A DNA stretch of 64,000 nt from Elioraea tepidiphila DSM 17972 (GTDB lineage Bacteria > Pseudomonadota > Alphaproteobacteria > Acetobacterales > Acetobacteraceae). The notes under the pieces were generated by a model. That model was given only the letters and a program-made list of their open reading frames with translations. It did no database searches and was not told where the DNA came from. This document shows positions 27,888 through 36,966 of this stretch, one piece after another (positions within the stretch are counted from its first letter, which is position 1; each line of letters starts with the position of its first letter). The stretch lies in the NCBI RefSeq assembly GCF_000378465.1, contig NZ_KB899932.1, positions 20,683 through 84,682 of the forward strand, in the 5' to 3' direction. Both the position numbers and the translations under genes were made by a program.

Positions 27888-28768
27888 GCAGCCGCGCGCT
27901 CGCCCGTTTCCTCGCCCACGGCGCCGGCGCGATCTCGGCGGTGATCCTGCTCGCCCTCGCGCTCGCCGCGCTGAGCGCGCCCTTGGTCGCCCACGCGATG
28001 GGCCACGACCCGTTCACGCCCGACCTGTTCAACCGGCTCCAACCGCCCTCGGCCACGCACCCGCTCGGCACCGACGAGCTCGGTCGCGACCTGCTGCTGC
28101 GCCTGCTCTACGGCGCGCGCGTCTCGCTCACCGTGGGGCTTGCCGCGGCGCTGGCCTCCGCCGCGATCGGGCTTGCGATCGGCCTCGCCGCCGCCTGGTT
28201 CGGCGGGCTGATCGATGCCGTGCTGATGCGCCTTGCCGACGGGCTGATCGCCCTGCCCGCGCTGCCGCTGCTGATCGTGCTCGCCGCGGTCGATCCGGGG
28301 CAGCTCGGCCTGCCGCGCGATGTCGCCGCCCTCGACCTGATCCGCATCGTGGTCATCATCGCGATCTTCGGCTGGGTGAAGGTCGCGCGCATCACGCGCG
28401 GCGCCGCGCTCTCCATCCTGCGCATGGACTACGCGCGTGCCGCGATCGCGCTCGGCGCCTCGACCCCGCGCCTGCTGTGGCGGCACGTCGCGCCCAACCT
28501 CGCCGCCCATGTCGCGGTCGCGACCACGCTGACGGTCGGCAACGTCATCCTGGTCGAGAGCGTGCTGTCGTTCCTGGGCCTGGGCATCCAGCCGCCGACG
28601 CCGTCCTGGGGCAACATGCTGGCGAACGCGCAGGAACTGGTGTTCGCCGCCCCGATGGCCGCGGTGTGGCCGGGGCTCGCGATCTTCATCACCGTGGTCG
28701 CCACCAACTTCGCCGGCGACGCGCTTGCCGACGCGCTCGATCCGCGCGCGGAGCTGAGTCGCACCTGA
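27884..28768 (+). CDS. Dipeptide-type ABC transporter permease (DppC family)
   Basis: 294-residue permease. An N-terminal helix is followed by HPLGTDELGRDLLLRLLYGA near residue 58, the family signature. The core membrane domain follows, with the EAA loop DYARAAIALGASTPRLLWRH near 183-202, and VESVLSFLGLGIQPPTPSWG near 225. It forms the heterodimeric channel with the DppB-type protein. It ends 3 bases before the convergent hydantoinase B gene, leaving no room for a dedicated terminator between the two operons. Confidence 0.93.
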   Translation: MSSRALARFLAHGAGAISAVILLALALAALSAPLVAHAMGHDPFTPDLFNRLQPPSATHPLGTDELGRDLLLRLLYGARVSLTVGLAAALASAAIGLAIGLAAAWFGGLIDAVLMRLADGLIALPALPLLIVLAAVDPGQLGLPRDVAALDLIRIVVIIAIFGWVKVARITRGAALSILRMDYARAAIALGASTPRLLWRHVAPNLAAHVAVATTLTVGNVILVESVLSFLGLGIQPPTPSWGNMLANAQELVFAAPMAAVWPGLAIFITVVATNFAGDALADALDPRAELSRT

Positions 28769-28771
28769 CGG

Positions 28772-30457
28772 CTATACGGCCACCCCGTAAAGCCGCGCGG
28801 CCGCCGCCGGCGAGACTATCCCGTCCGCGACATCGCGGCGCACCAGCGCCGGATCGCGCTCGCGCGGGTTGCCCATGCCGCCGCCGCCGGGCAGGTGCAG
28901 CACCAGCCGTCGCCCCTCGGGGATGATCTGGAACCCCTTGGTGCGCAGCACCGTGCCGTCGTCGAGCAGCACCGCCCCCGGTGCGCCGTCGCCGCCGCCG
29001 AACCGGCCCTTCGGTGCGTTCGCGACCCGGTCGAAGATCGCGTTCACCGCGAACTCGGCATCGCCCTTGGTGCCGATCACCATGATCTGGCCGGCGCCAC
29101 CGCGCGTCCTGCCGGCACCGGCGCTGTCGGGGCGCAGCTCCTTGGTCCAGAAGATCACCGGGGCGACGTTCTCGGTGGCCTCGACCGGCATCGTCCGCAC
29201 GCCCGATGGGAACGCGATGCCGGAGAGGCCGTCCTTGGTCGCGCGCGCGCCCGTGCCGCCCGAGTTGAAGCTGATGATCTCGAAATCCGGCAGCTTCGCC
29301 TTCTGCCCCGACACCTGCGATCCGCCACGCAGCGGGGGATTCCAGAGGCACGACGAACCTTCAGCCGCGACACGCTCCGGCACGGCCTGGGCGAGGCAGC
29401 CCATCATCAGGTCGGGCAGGAGCTGCCCGATCACGTGGCGCACGCTCACCGGGTACGGGCGCGGCGCGTTCAGGATGCAGCCCTCGGGAATGGCGATGCG
29501 GAAGGGCTGGAGGCTCGCCCAGTTGTTCGGGATCTCGGGCGCCACCACCACCTTCAGCCCGAAGCACGTGTAGGCGCGGCAATAGGCGGGCGGGACGTTG
29601 ATGCCGCGCGTCGAGAGCCCCGAGGTGCCGGCATAGTCCACGTCGATGGTCGCCTTGTTCACCGTCAGCTTGGCGTGCAGCGTCACCGGCGCCTCGTAGC
29701 CGTCGGAGCGGATCTCGGCCTGCCATGTGCCGCGCGGCAGACGCGCGATCTCGGCCTCGGTCGCGCGCAAGCTGGCCTCGAAGATCGCCTCGGCCAGCGG
29801 GTCGAGGCTCTCCATGCCGAACTCGTCCATCATCTCGATCAGGCGCTTCGCGCCGGCATCGTTGCAGGCGCACAGCGAATAGACGTCGCCTTCGAGCTCC
29901 ACCGGCGTGCGGCTGCCCGCGCGCAGGAAGTCGAAGAAGGTCTCGTTCGCCCGCCCCTCCTCGAAGCACTTCACGATCGGGATGTAGAGCCCCTCCTCGA
30001 AGACGCTCCGTCCCTCGGGCCCCATGCCGAGCCCGCCGATGTCGATGATGTGCGCGGTGTTGGCGAACAGCCCGACGATGCGCCCGTCCTTGAACGCAGG
30101 CGTGACCACGGTGAGGTCGTGCAGGTGCCCCGTGCCCAGCCAGGGATCGTTGGTGATGTAGTGATCGCCGGGCTTCATGGTCTCGGCGGGGAACTTCGCG
30201 AGGAAGTGCGCGACCGACTCCATCATCGAGTTCACGTGGCCGGGCGTGCCGGTGACCGCCTGGGCGAGCATCCGCCCCTTGAGGTCGAAGATGCCGGCCG
30301 AGAGGTCGCCCGCCTCGCGCACCGTCGTGCTGAACGCCGTGCGGATCATCGTCTGCGCCTGTTCCTCGACCACGGCGATCAGGCGGTTCCACATGATCTG
30401 GGTCTGGATCTTCGCGAGCGCGGCGCTGGCGGCCGTCGCGGGGGCCATGTCGGTCAT
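28772..30457 (-). CDS. Hydantoinase B / oxoprolinase family subunit
   Basis: 561 residues of the HyuB family. Conserved parts are TMIRTAFSTTVREAGDLSAG near residue 36, ITNDPWLGTGHLHDLTVV near 100, and LPGGGGMGNPRERDP near 525. With HyuA it forms N-methylhydantoinase, 5-oxoprolinase or acetophenone/acetone carboxylase-type complexes that use ATP to open a ring or activate a substrate. Neighbouring N-carbamoyl amidohydrolases favour a hydantoin-type ring. Last gene of the operon, 13 bases after hyuA, and convergent with the importer at 25228-28768. Confidence 0.9.
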   Translation of the reverse strand: MTDMAPATAASAALAKIQTQIMWNRLIAVVEEQAQTMIRTAFSTTVREAGDLSAGIFDLKGRMLAQAVTGTPGHVNSMMESVAHFLAKFPAETMKPGDHYITNDPWLGTGHLHDLTVVTPAFKDGRIVGLFANTAHIIDIGGLGMGPEGRSVFEEGLYIPIVKCFEEGRANETFFDFLRAGSRTPVELEGDVYSLCACNDAGAKRLIEMMDEFGMESLDPLAEAIFEASLRATEAEIARLPRGTWQAEIRSDGYEAPVTLHAKLTVNKATIDVDYAGTSGLSTRGINVPPAYCRAYTCFGLKVVVAPEIPNNWASLQPFRIAIPEGCILNAPRPYPVSVRHVIGQLLPDLMMGCLAQAVPERVAAEGSSCLWNPPLRGGSQVSGQKAKLPDFEIISFNSGGTGARATKDGLSGIAFPSGVRTMPVEATENVAPVIFWTKELRPDSAGAGRTRGGAGQIMVIGTKGDAEFAVNAIFDRVANAPKGRFGGGDGAPGAVLLDDGTVLRTKGFQIIPEGRRLVLHLPGGGGMGNPRERDPALVRRDVADGIVSPAAAARLYGVAV

Positions 30458-30470
30458 CGGTCGAACTCCC

Positions 30471-32537
30471 TCAGCCCTGGCTCAGGCGAATGTAGCCGAA
30501 CCCGTCGATCTCCGCGCGCCAGCCGGGACCGACCAGCGTCGAGGTCTCGTCCTCGGCGATGATCGCGGGGCCTTCGAGCGTCGCACCGGGCGGCAACGAC
30601 ACGCGGTCGTAGATCGCCCACTCCGACACGGCGCCGGTCGTGGTGTCCCGCACGGGTTGTGTGCGCGCGGGTGTGGCGCGGCTGCGCACGGGCGTCGCCT
30701 TCGCTGCCGCGACCGGTGGCGGCACGGTCGCGACCGTCACGGCGAAGGACAGGATCTCGACATCCGATCCCGGCACCGGCCGGTCGTAGAACGCCGTGTA
30801 GAGCCGGTCGTACTCCGCGCGGATCGCCGTCACGTCCGCCTCGGTCAGCACGCGCGCGGGGATCGGCACCGCGATCTCGTGGCCCTGGCCGACATAGCGC
30901 ATGTAGCCGAGCCGGTGCTCCTCGGTCGCCGCTCCCTGCGCGCCGAGCGCGACGATCGCGGCCGCTTCCCTTTGCATCTCGGCCAGAAGCGCGTTCACCG
31001 CGGCGAGATCGAAACTCGCGAAGCGCTGGTAGAGGCTCTTCACCACCTCGTAGGCGACGGGTGCCCGCAGGAAGCCAATCGCGCTGCCCACGCCGGCGCC
31101 GGACGGCACGAGCACCTGGCGAATGCCGATCTTCTCGGCCACGCGATAGCCGTGCACGGGGCCGCCGCCGCCGAAGGCGATGAGCGTGCGGCCGTCAAGG
31201 TTCTTGCCGGACTCGATCGCGTGCACACGCGCCGCGTTCGCCATGTTCTCGTCCACCATCTCGACCACGCCGAGGGCGGCCATGGCCGGATCGAGCCCGA
31301 GCTTCGATCCGACATGCGCCTCCAGCGCCGCGCGCGCCGCCTCCGGGCGCAGCGCGAGCTTGCCGCCGGCGAAGCGGGCGGGATCGTAGCGGCCGAGCGC
31401 GAGATTCGCGTCCGTCACCGCGGGCTTGTCGCCGCCGCGGCCGTAGCAGGCCGGCCCCGGATCGGCGCCCGCGCTCTCCGGGCCGACGGCGATCCGCCCC
31501 AACGCATCGACATGCGCGATCGAGCCGCCACCGGCGCCGATCTCCACCATCTCGATCACGGGAATGCGCAGCGGCAGCCCGGAGCCCTTCTTGAACCGCC
31601 CGACCCGCGCGACCTCGAAGGTGCGGGACGCCTGCGGCCGGTAGTCGTCGATCAGGCACACCTTCGCGGTGGTGCCGCCCATGTCGTAGGAGAGCACATC
31701 CGCGATGCCGCATTCGCGCGCGATCGTCGCCGCGAAGATCGCCCCGCCGGCGGGGCCGGACTCGACCAGGCGGATCGGGAAGCGGCACGCGGTCTCGACG
31801 GTGGTCAGTCCGCCGCCCGACAGCATCAGGAACAGCGGGCAGGTGATGCCGAGGTCCCGCAGCCCGCTCTCCAGCCGCGTGAGGTAGCGGCTCATCAGCG
31901 GCTGCACATAGGCGTTGGCGACAGTGGTCGAGAACCGTTCCCACTCGCGCATCTCCGGCGAGACCTCGGAGGAGAGGCTGATCGGGACGTCGGGCAGCTC
32001 CTCCGCCAGAATGTCGCGCGCGCGGCGCTCATGCGCGGGATTGACGAAGGCGTGCAGGAAGCCGATCGCGATCGCCTCGACGCGTTCCGCCTTCAGAACC
32101 GGCACCAGCGCGCGCAATCCGGCCTCATCGAGCGGGCGCAGCACGTGGCCCTCGTTGTCGAGCCGCTCGCTGACCGGCAGGCGCAGCCGCCGCGGCACCA
32201 GCGGCTCGGGCAGCACGATCTGAAGGTCGTACTGGTCGTAGCGCGCCTCGTTGCCCAGCGCGAGCACGTCGCGGAAGCCTTCGGTCGTGATCAGCGCGGT
32301 CTTCGCCCCCTTGCGCTCGATCAGGGCGTTGGTCGCGAGCGTCGTGCCGTGGATGACCAGCGCCAGGTCCGAGGGCGTGACTCCGGCGTCCGCGAGGATC
32401 GCGCGCACGCCCTGCATCACCCCTTCCTCGGGTGCGGCCGGAGTGGTCAGCACCTTGGTCGTCCAGCGCCGGGCGCCGTTCTCCAGCGCGAGATCGGTGA
32501 AGGTGCCGCCGATATCGACGGCGAGACGCACGCTCAC
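30471..32537 (-). CDS. Hydantoinase A / oxoprolinase family subunit
   Basis: 688 residues. The N-terminus VRLAVDIGGTFTDLALE and the LVIHGTTLATNALIERKGAK segment near residue 60 form the ASKHA-type ATP-binding fold of HyuA. DVLSYDMGGTTAKVCLIDD lies near 275, and LIAFGGGGPVHGY near 450. It supplies the ATPase half of the HyuA/HyuB enzyme. Its ATG overlaps the stop of the carbamoylase gene upstream (4 bases). The reaction is probably ATP-dependent opening of a cyclic ureide or lactam; the exact substrate is not readable from sequence. Confidence 0.92.
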   Translation of the reverse strand: MSVRLAVDIGGTFTDLALENGARRWTTKVLTTPAAPEEGVMQGVRAILADAGVTPSDLALVIHGTTLATNALIERKGAKTALITTEGFRDVLALGNEARYDQYDLQIVLPEPLVPRRLRLPVSERLDNEGHVLRPLDEAGLRALVPVLKAERVEAIAIGFLHAFVNPAHERRARDILAEELPDVPISLSSEVSPEMREWERFSTTVANAYVQPLMSRYLTRLESGLRDLGITCPLFLMLSGGGLTTVETACRFPIRLVESGPAGGAIFAATIARECGIADVLSYDMGGTTAKVCLIDDYRPQASRTFEVARVGRFKKGSGLPLRIPVIEMVEIGAGGGSIAHVDALGRIAVGPESAGADPGPACYGRGGDKPAVTDANLALGRYDPARFAGGKLALRPEAARAALEAHVGSKLGLDPAMAALGVVEMVDENMANAARVHAIESGKNLDGRTLIAFGGGGPVHGYRVAEKIGIRQVLVPSGAGVGSAIGFLRAPVAYEVVKSLYQRFASFDLAAVNALLAEMQREAAAIVALGAQGAATEEHRLGYMRYVGQGHEIAVPIPARVLTEADVTAIRAEYDRLYTAFYDRPVPGSDVEILSFAVTVATVPPPVAAAKATPVRSRATPARTQPVRDTTTGAVSEWAIYDRVSLPPGATLEGPAIIAEDETSTLVGPGWRAEIDGFGYIRLSQG

Positions 32538-33799
32538 GAGGAGGCCTCCGCCATCCAGCGCTGCAACACAGCCGTTGCCTGCGCGAAATCTTCTATCCGC
32601 ATGTCCTCGTCCGGGTTGTGGCTGCCGTTCTGGTTGCGCACGAAGATCATCCCCGCCGGGATGCCGGCGGCGGCGAAGGCGGCCGCGTCATGACCACCGC
32701 CCGAGGGCATCACCTTGTGCGCGATGCCGAGATCGCGCGCCGCCTTGGCCAGCCCCTCGCGCACGCCCTGGTCCATCAGCCCCGGCTGCGAGTCGCGCTC
32801 GGGGCCCAGCTCGAACCGCACGCCGCGCCGCGCTGCGATCTCCGGCACCATGCGGTGCAGGGCGGCGAACAGCGCGTCGCAGTTCGCGCGATCGACGCTG
32901 CGCACGTCGAGTTCGAACCGCGCCTCACCCGGGATCTTGGTGAACCCGGCCTCGGCCGTTGTCGCGAGCACGCAGAAGGTGCAGACGAGTTCGCGCCCCA
33001 TCGCATCCAGCCTTGCCCATTCCTCGTCGAGCCGATGCGCGAGTTCGGCGAGCGCGATCGCGGCGTCATGGCGGTACTTGCGCGGCGTCGCCCCCGAGTG
33101 GTCGTACTTGCCGAGCACGCGCGCGGCGCGCAGGCGGCGCGAGCCTGGAATGCCGGTGACGATGCCGACGGGAATCCCCTCGACATCCAGCACCGGCCCC
33201 TGCTCGATGTGCAGCTCGACGAACGCCGCGACGGTTTCGCGCGTCAGGCTCGCGCGGCCGGCGCGCGCGGCCTCGGGATCGAATCCCTCCTCGGCCATGT
33301 GCTCGGCCAGCGTCCGTCCGCTGTCCTGGCGGCGGATGTCGAGCTCCTCCGGCGCGAGCCGGCCGAGCGCGCCGCGGCTGCCGGGATAGGAGGTCGGGAA
33401 CCACGACCCGGCCTCCTCGGCGCGGATCGCCATCACCGTCACGTCACGACCGGGCGTGAATCCCGCGCGCACCATGCCGGCGACCGCCGCGAGCCCCGCG
33501 ACTACGCCGGCCGCGCCGTCGTAGTTGCCGCCGCGCACCACACTGTCGAGATGGCTGCCGACGATCACCTGCGGCGCGGCCCTGTCCACACCAGGCAGGG
33601 TCAGGAACCGGTTGCCCATGTGATCGGTCGCGATCTCCAGACCGATCGCCTGCGCCTCGGCCAGCACGATCTCATGCGCGATCCGCTCGCCCCGACCGTA
33701 GGCCTCGCGCGTGATGCCGACACCGTCATGGGTACGCACGCGCAGCGCCTCGAAGACGCGCGCCGCCAGATCGAGGTCCGGCGTCAGGTTGGCAAGCAT
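32534..33799 (-). CDS. N-carbamoyl-amino-acid/allantoate amidohydrolase family (M20), copy 1
   Basis: 421 residues of the hydantoinase/carbamoylase M20 family. Metal-site motifs are IVGSHLDSVVRGGNYDGAAG near residues 79-98, IRAEEAGSWFP near 124, VELHIEQGPVLD near 188 and SGGGHDAAAFA near 380. The conserved RNQNGSHNPDE is near 402. The enzyme removes the carbamoyl group from ring-opened hydantoins to yield amino acids. I chose the ATG at 33799, one base after the stop of the second copy. An open frame further upstream overlaps that gene. It is homologous to its upstream neighbour at 33801-35072, so the pair looks like an old tandem duplication. Confidence 0.9.
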   Translation of the reverse strand: MLANLTPDLDLAARVFEALRVRTHDGVGITREAYGRGERIAHEIVLAEAQAIGLEIATDHMGNRFLTLPGVDRAAPQVIVGSHLDSVVRGGNYDGAAGVVAGLAAVAGMVRAGFTPGRDVTVMAIRAEEAGSWFPTSYPGSRGALGRLAPEELDIRRQDSGRTLAEHMAEEGFDPEAARAGRASLTRETVAAFVELHIEQGPVLDVEGIPVGIVTGIPGSRRLRAARVLGKYDHSGATPRKYRHDAAIALAELAHRLDEEWARLDAMGRELVCTFCVLATTAEAGFTKIPGEARFELDVRSVDRANCDALFAALHRMVPEIAARRGVRFELGPERDSQPGLMDQGVREGLAKAARDLGIAHKVMPSGGGHDAAAFAAAGIPAGMIFVRNQNGSHNPDEDMRIEDFAQATAVLQRWMAEASS

Positions 33800-33800
33800 C

Positions 33801-35072
33801 TCAGCCCTCGTGGGTGGCAGCCAGCGTCGTGAGGATGCGCGCGGCCTCGGCGAAGTCGACGTGTTCCATCGCCTCGTCGGGGTTGTGGCTGCCGTTCTGG
33901 TTGCGGATGAACAGCATCGCCGCCGGCACGCCGGCGTCGTGGAAGGCAAGCGCGTCGTGTCCGCCCCCGGATGGCATCTCGTGCACGGCGATGCCGCGCG
34001 CACGGGCGGCGGCGCGCAGCCGTTCGAGCAGCGCGTCATTCAGGAAGCCTGGCTGCGGCGAGGTGTCGGCACCGAGCGCGACGACGACGCGGTGCTTCGC
34101 CTCGGCCTCGGCGATCAGCGCATCGAGCCGCGCGCGCATCGTCTCGAGCGCGGGCAGATCGACCGCGCGGATATCGAGCGTGAAGCGCGCCTCGCCCGGC
34201 ACGCGGCTCCAGGTCGCCATCTCGGGATCGATTCCGATCACACCGACCGTGACCATGATGCGGTGGCCCGCCGCATCCAGTTGGTCCCACGCCGCGTTCA
34301 GCCCGGCGATGATGTGCGCCAGTGCCGCGACCGCATCGCGCCGCACGCGCTTCGGCGCGCCGCCCACATGCGCGTATTCGCCGCGGATCACCGCGTTGCG
34401 GAAGCGATACCCGCCGCTGATCGAGGGCACGATGGCGACCGCGCGATCGACCTCGATCAGCTCGGGCCCCTGCTCGATATGTGCCTCGACGAAGCCGGCG
34501 AGCCGCGCCGGATCGAGGTGACGCCTGCCGGCCCGGATCGCGTCCGGCTCGAAGCCGAGCTCGGCCATGTGGGCGGCCAGGCTGCGCCCGGTGTCGCTCC
34601 GGCGGAGATCCAGCGCCTCGGCCGGCAGCCGCCCGAGCGCGGCCTTGGAGCCGGGGAAGGAGACCGGGAACCACACCGTCTCCTCGGCGCGCGTCATCAT
34701 CACCGCGACATCGGCGCGTGGCTGCACGCCCGCGGTGCGCAACCCGGCAAGGGCCGCCAGCCCCGCGATCACCCCGGCCGCGCCGTCGAAATTGCCGCCG
34801 TGGCGCACCGAGTCGAGATGGCTGCCGATCAGCAGCGTGCGCGCGCTGCGATCGGTGCCCGGCAGGGTCGCGTAGGTGTTGCCGGCGAAGTCGCGCGATA
34901 CGTCGAGCCCGCATCCGCGCGCAGCCTCGATGCAGATCGCGTGCGCCTGCTCCTCGCCCGCGCCATAGGCATCGCGCGTGACACCCGGCGGATCGAGGCT
35001 CGCCGCGCGCAGCCGGTCGAACAGGCGCTCGGCGAGCGCGAGATCGGGCTCGATCGCGTGCGGCGCGGTCAC
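33801..35072 (-). CDS. N-carbamoyl-amino-acid/allantoate amidohydrolase family (M20), copy 2
   Basis: 423 residues with the same architecture as copy 1: LIGSHLDSVRHGGNFDGAAG near residue 80, MTRAEETVWFPVSFPGSK near 125, EAHIEQGPELIEVD near 193, SGGGHDALAFHDAG near 378 and RNQNGSHNPDEAME near 400. The starting GTG is one base from the SDR stop, indicating tight coupling. The substrate-facing residues differ between the copies. For example, copy 1 has the segment AEEAGSWFPT where copy 2 has AEETVWFPV. The two may therefore act on different carbamoyl compounds or form a heteromer. That division of labour is inference. Confidence 0.9.
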   Translation of the reverse strand: MTAPHAIEPDLALAERLFDRLRAASLDPPGVTRDAYGAGEEQAHAICIEAARGCGLDVSRDFAGNTYATLPGTDRSARTLLIGSHLDSVRHGGNFDGAAGVIAGLAALAGLRTAGVQPRADVAVMMTRAEETVWFPVSFPGSKAALGRLPAEALDLRRSDTGRSLAAHMAELGFEPDAIRAGRRHLDPARLAGFVEAHIEQGPELIEVDRAVAIVPSISGGYRFRNAVIRGEYAHVGGAPKRVRRDAVAALAHIIAGLNAAWDQLDAAGHRIMVTVGVIGIDPEMATWSRVPGEARFTLDIRAVDLPALETMRARLDALIAEAEAKHRVVVALGADTSPQPGFLNDALLERLRAAARARGIAVHEMPSGGGHDALAFHDAGVPAAMLFIRNQNGSHNPDEAMEHVDFAEAARILTTLAATHEG

Positions 35073-35073
35073 G

Positions 35074-35862
35074 TCAGATCGCGCGGACGTTACCGCCGTC
35101 CACGCGGATGATGCTGCCGGTGACGTAGGACGCTTTCTCGGAGGCGAGGAAGGCCGCGACCGCTCCGTACTCCTCCGGCGTGCCGTAGCGCTTCGCCGGG
35201 ATGCCGGCGGCGACCCGGTTCATCGCCTCCTCGATGCTGATGCCCTCCTTCTTCGCCCGCGCGCCAGCGGTGTCGCGCGTGCGGTCGGTCAGGATCGAGC
35301 CCGGCGCGAGGATGTTGCAGGTGACGCCATCGGCCGCGACCTCGGCCGAGAGGGTCTTGTTCCAGCCGACGATCGACGCGCGCAGCGTGTTCGAGAGCAC
35401 CATGTTCGGCAGCGGCTGCACCATGCCCGAACTGCCGACCGTGATGATGCGGCCCCATTTGCGCTCGCGCATGGCGGGCAGCAGCCGCATGGCGAGCCGG
35501 ATCGGTGCCACCACCATCTTCACGAACTGCGCCTTGAGCTCGTCGAGCGAGAGGTCGAGCGCCGCGCCCACCGGCGGCCCGCCGTGGTTCAGGATCAGCA
35601 CATCGACCCCGCCCATGCGCAGCACCGCCTCGTCGGCGAGCGCGTCCATGCCCGCCTCGTTCGCGACATCCGCCTTGATCGCGAAGGCGGGCACGCCGTT
35701 CTTCGCGCTCAGCGCTTCGGCGAGTGCCTTCAGCGCCGCCTCGTCGCGGCTCGCCACCGTCACGGTGGCACCCTCCGCCGACAGCGCCTCGGCGATCGCG
35801 CGGCCCAGGCCCTTCGACGCACCCATCACGAGCGCGCGCTTGCCCTTCAGTCCGAGATCCAT
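35074..35862 (-). CDS. Divergent SDR-family oxidoreductase (non-canonical active site)
   Basis: 262 residues, first gene of the hydantoin-type operon. The nucleotide-binding GASKGLGRAIAEAL is near residue 14, LILNHGGPPVGA near 88, and ITVGSSGMVQPLPNMVL near 139. Where canonical SDRs have YxxxK, this reads SNTLRA, placing Ser and Arg at the catalytic Tyr and Lys positions. The substrate-loop APGSILTDRTRD is conserved. A known branch of FabG-like SDRs shares this change; whether they are active reductases is unclear. The role in the operon is unknown; it could act on a keto or imino product. Confidence 0.85.
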   Translation of the reverse strand: MDLGLKGKRALVMGASKGLGRAIAEALSAEGATVTVASRDEAALKALAEALSAKNGVPAFAIKADVANEAGMDALADEAVLRMGGVDVLILNHGGPPVGAALDLSLDELKAQFVKMVVAPIRLAMRLLPAMRERKWGRIITVGSSGMVQPLPNMVLSNTLRASIVGWNKTLSAEVAADGVTCNILAPGSILTDRTRDTAGARAKKEGISIEEAMNRVAAGIPAKRYGTPEEYGAVAAFLASEKASYVTGSIIRVDGGNVRAI

Positions 35863-35991
35863 GTCCGCTCCCCGGTCGAGAAGCCGCGCATCCTACGCCC
35901 CGAGCCCCCCGGGGCAAGGGGGCGGGCCTGGACAGCACCGCAGGTCTGCTGGCAGAGGCACGCGGACCGACGTTCCGAGGAGTGCTCCGCC

Positions 35992-36966
35992 ATGCGCCCG
36001 GCCCGGAAGCCCGCGCTGCTGCTGACCCGCGTGTTTCCGCGCGACGTGATGGCGCGCGCCCGCCGCGACTACGCGGTACTGGCCGAGAACCCCGAGGACA
36101 CGGTGCTGGCGGCGGACGAGCTGCTGCGCCGGGCCGAGGGCGCTGAGGCGATCCTGTGCGCCGCGGGCGATCCGCTGCACGCAGAGACGATCGCGCGCCT
36201 GCCCGGCGGCGTGCGCGCGATCGCCACCTTCTCGGTCGGGCTCGACCATATCGACCTCGCGGCCGCGAAGGCCCGCGGCATCGTCGTGACCAACACGCCC
36301 GACGTGCTGACGGACGCGACCGCCGAGACGACCATGCTGCTGATCCTCGCCGCCGCGCGCCGGGCCGGCGAGGGCGAGCGGCTGGTGCGCTCGTGGCGGT
36401 GGCGGGGCTGGGCGCCCACGCAGCTCCTCGGCATGCAGGTGAGCGGCAAGCGGCTCGGCATCCTCGGCATGGGCCGCATCGGCCGCGCGGTGGCACGGAT
36501 GGCGCGCGGCTTCCTGATGGAGGTGCACTACCACAACCGCAACCGGCTCGAACCCGCGCTGGAGGAGGGCGCGACCTATCACAGCGACCCGGCCTCGATG
36601 CTGACCGCGATCGACATCCTGGCGCTGACGGCGCCGGGCGGCGAGAGCCTGCGCGGCTGGCTGAATGCCGAGCGGATCGCGCTCCTGCGCAACGGCGCGG
36701 TGGTGGTGAACACCGGCCGCGGCAGCCTGGTGGACGATGCGGCGCTGATCGCGGCGCTGAAGACCGGCCACGTCGCCTTCGCCGGGCTCGATGTGTACGA
36801 GAACGAACCGCGCCTCCATCCCGGCTATCTGGAGTGCGAGAACGCGTTCCTGCTCCCCCATCTCGGCAGTTCCACGGTCGAGACACGCAACGCCATGGGG
36901 TTCCGCGCTCTCGACAATCTCGACGCGGTGTTCGCCGGGCGCGAGCCGCCCGACCGGGTGGCGTAG
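35992..36966 (+). CDS. D-2-hydroxyacid dehydrogenase (glyoxylate/hydroxypyruvate reductase type)
   Basis: 324 residues. The catalytic domain contains IATFSVGLDHIDLAAAKARG near residue 77. The Rossmann motif GKRLGILGMGRIGRAVA is near 148. The catalytic triad has Arg in VNTGRGSLVDD (near 240), Glu in DVYENEPRLHP (near 264) and His in LLPHLGSSTVETR (near 288). It reduces glyoxylate, hydroxypyruvate or 2-ketogluconate with NAD(P)H, or the reverse. GAGGAG lies upstream of the ATG at 35992. Divergent from the hydantoin operon (129-base spacer). Its TAG stop abuts the 101-bp palindromic repeat. Confidence 0.9.
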   Translation: MRPARKPALLLTRVFPRDVMARARRDYAVLAENPEDTVLAADELLRRAEGAEAILCAAGDPLHAETIARLPGGVRAIATFSVGLDHIDLAAAKARGIVVTNTPDVLTDATAETTMLLILAAARRAGEGERLVRSWRWRGWAPTQLLGMQVSGKRLGILGMGRIGRAVARMARGFLMEVHYHNRNRLEPALEEGATYHSDPASMLTAIDILALTAPGGESLRGWLNAERIALLRNGAVVVNTGRGSLVDDAALIAALKTGHVAFAGLDVYENEPRLHPGYLECENAFLLPHLGSSTVETRNAMGFRALDNLDAVFAGREPPDRVA

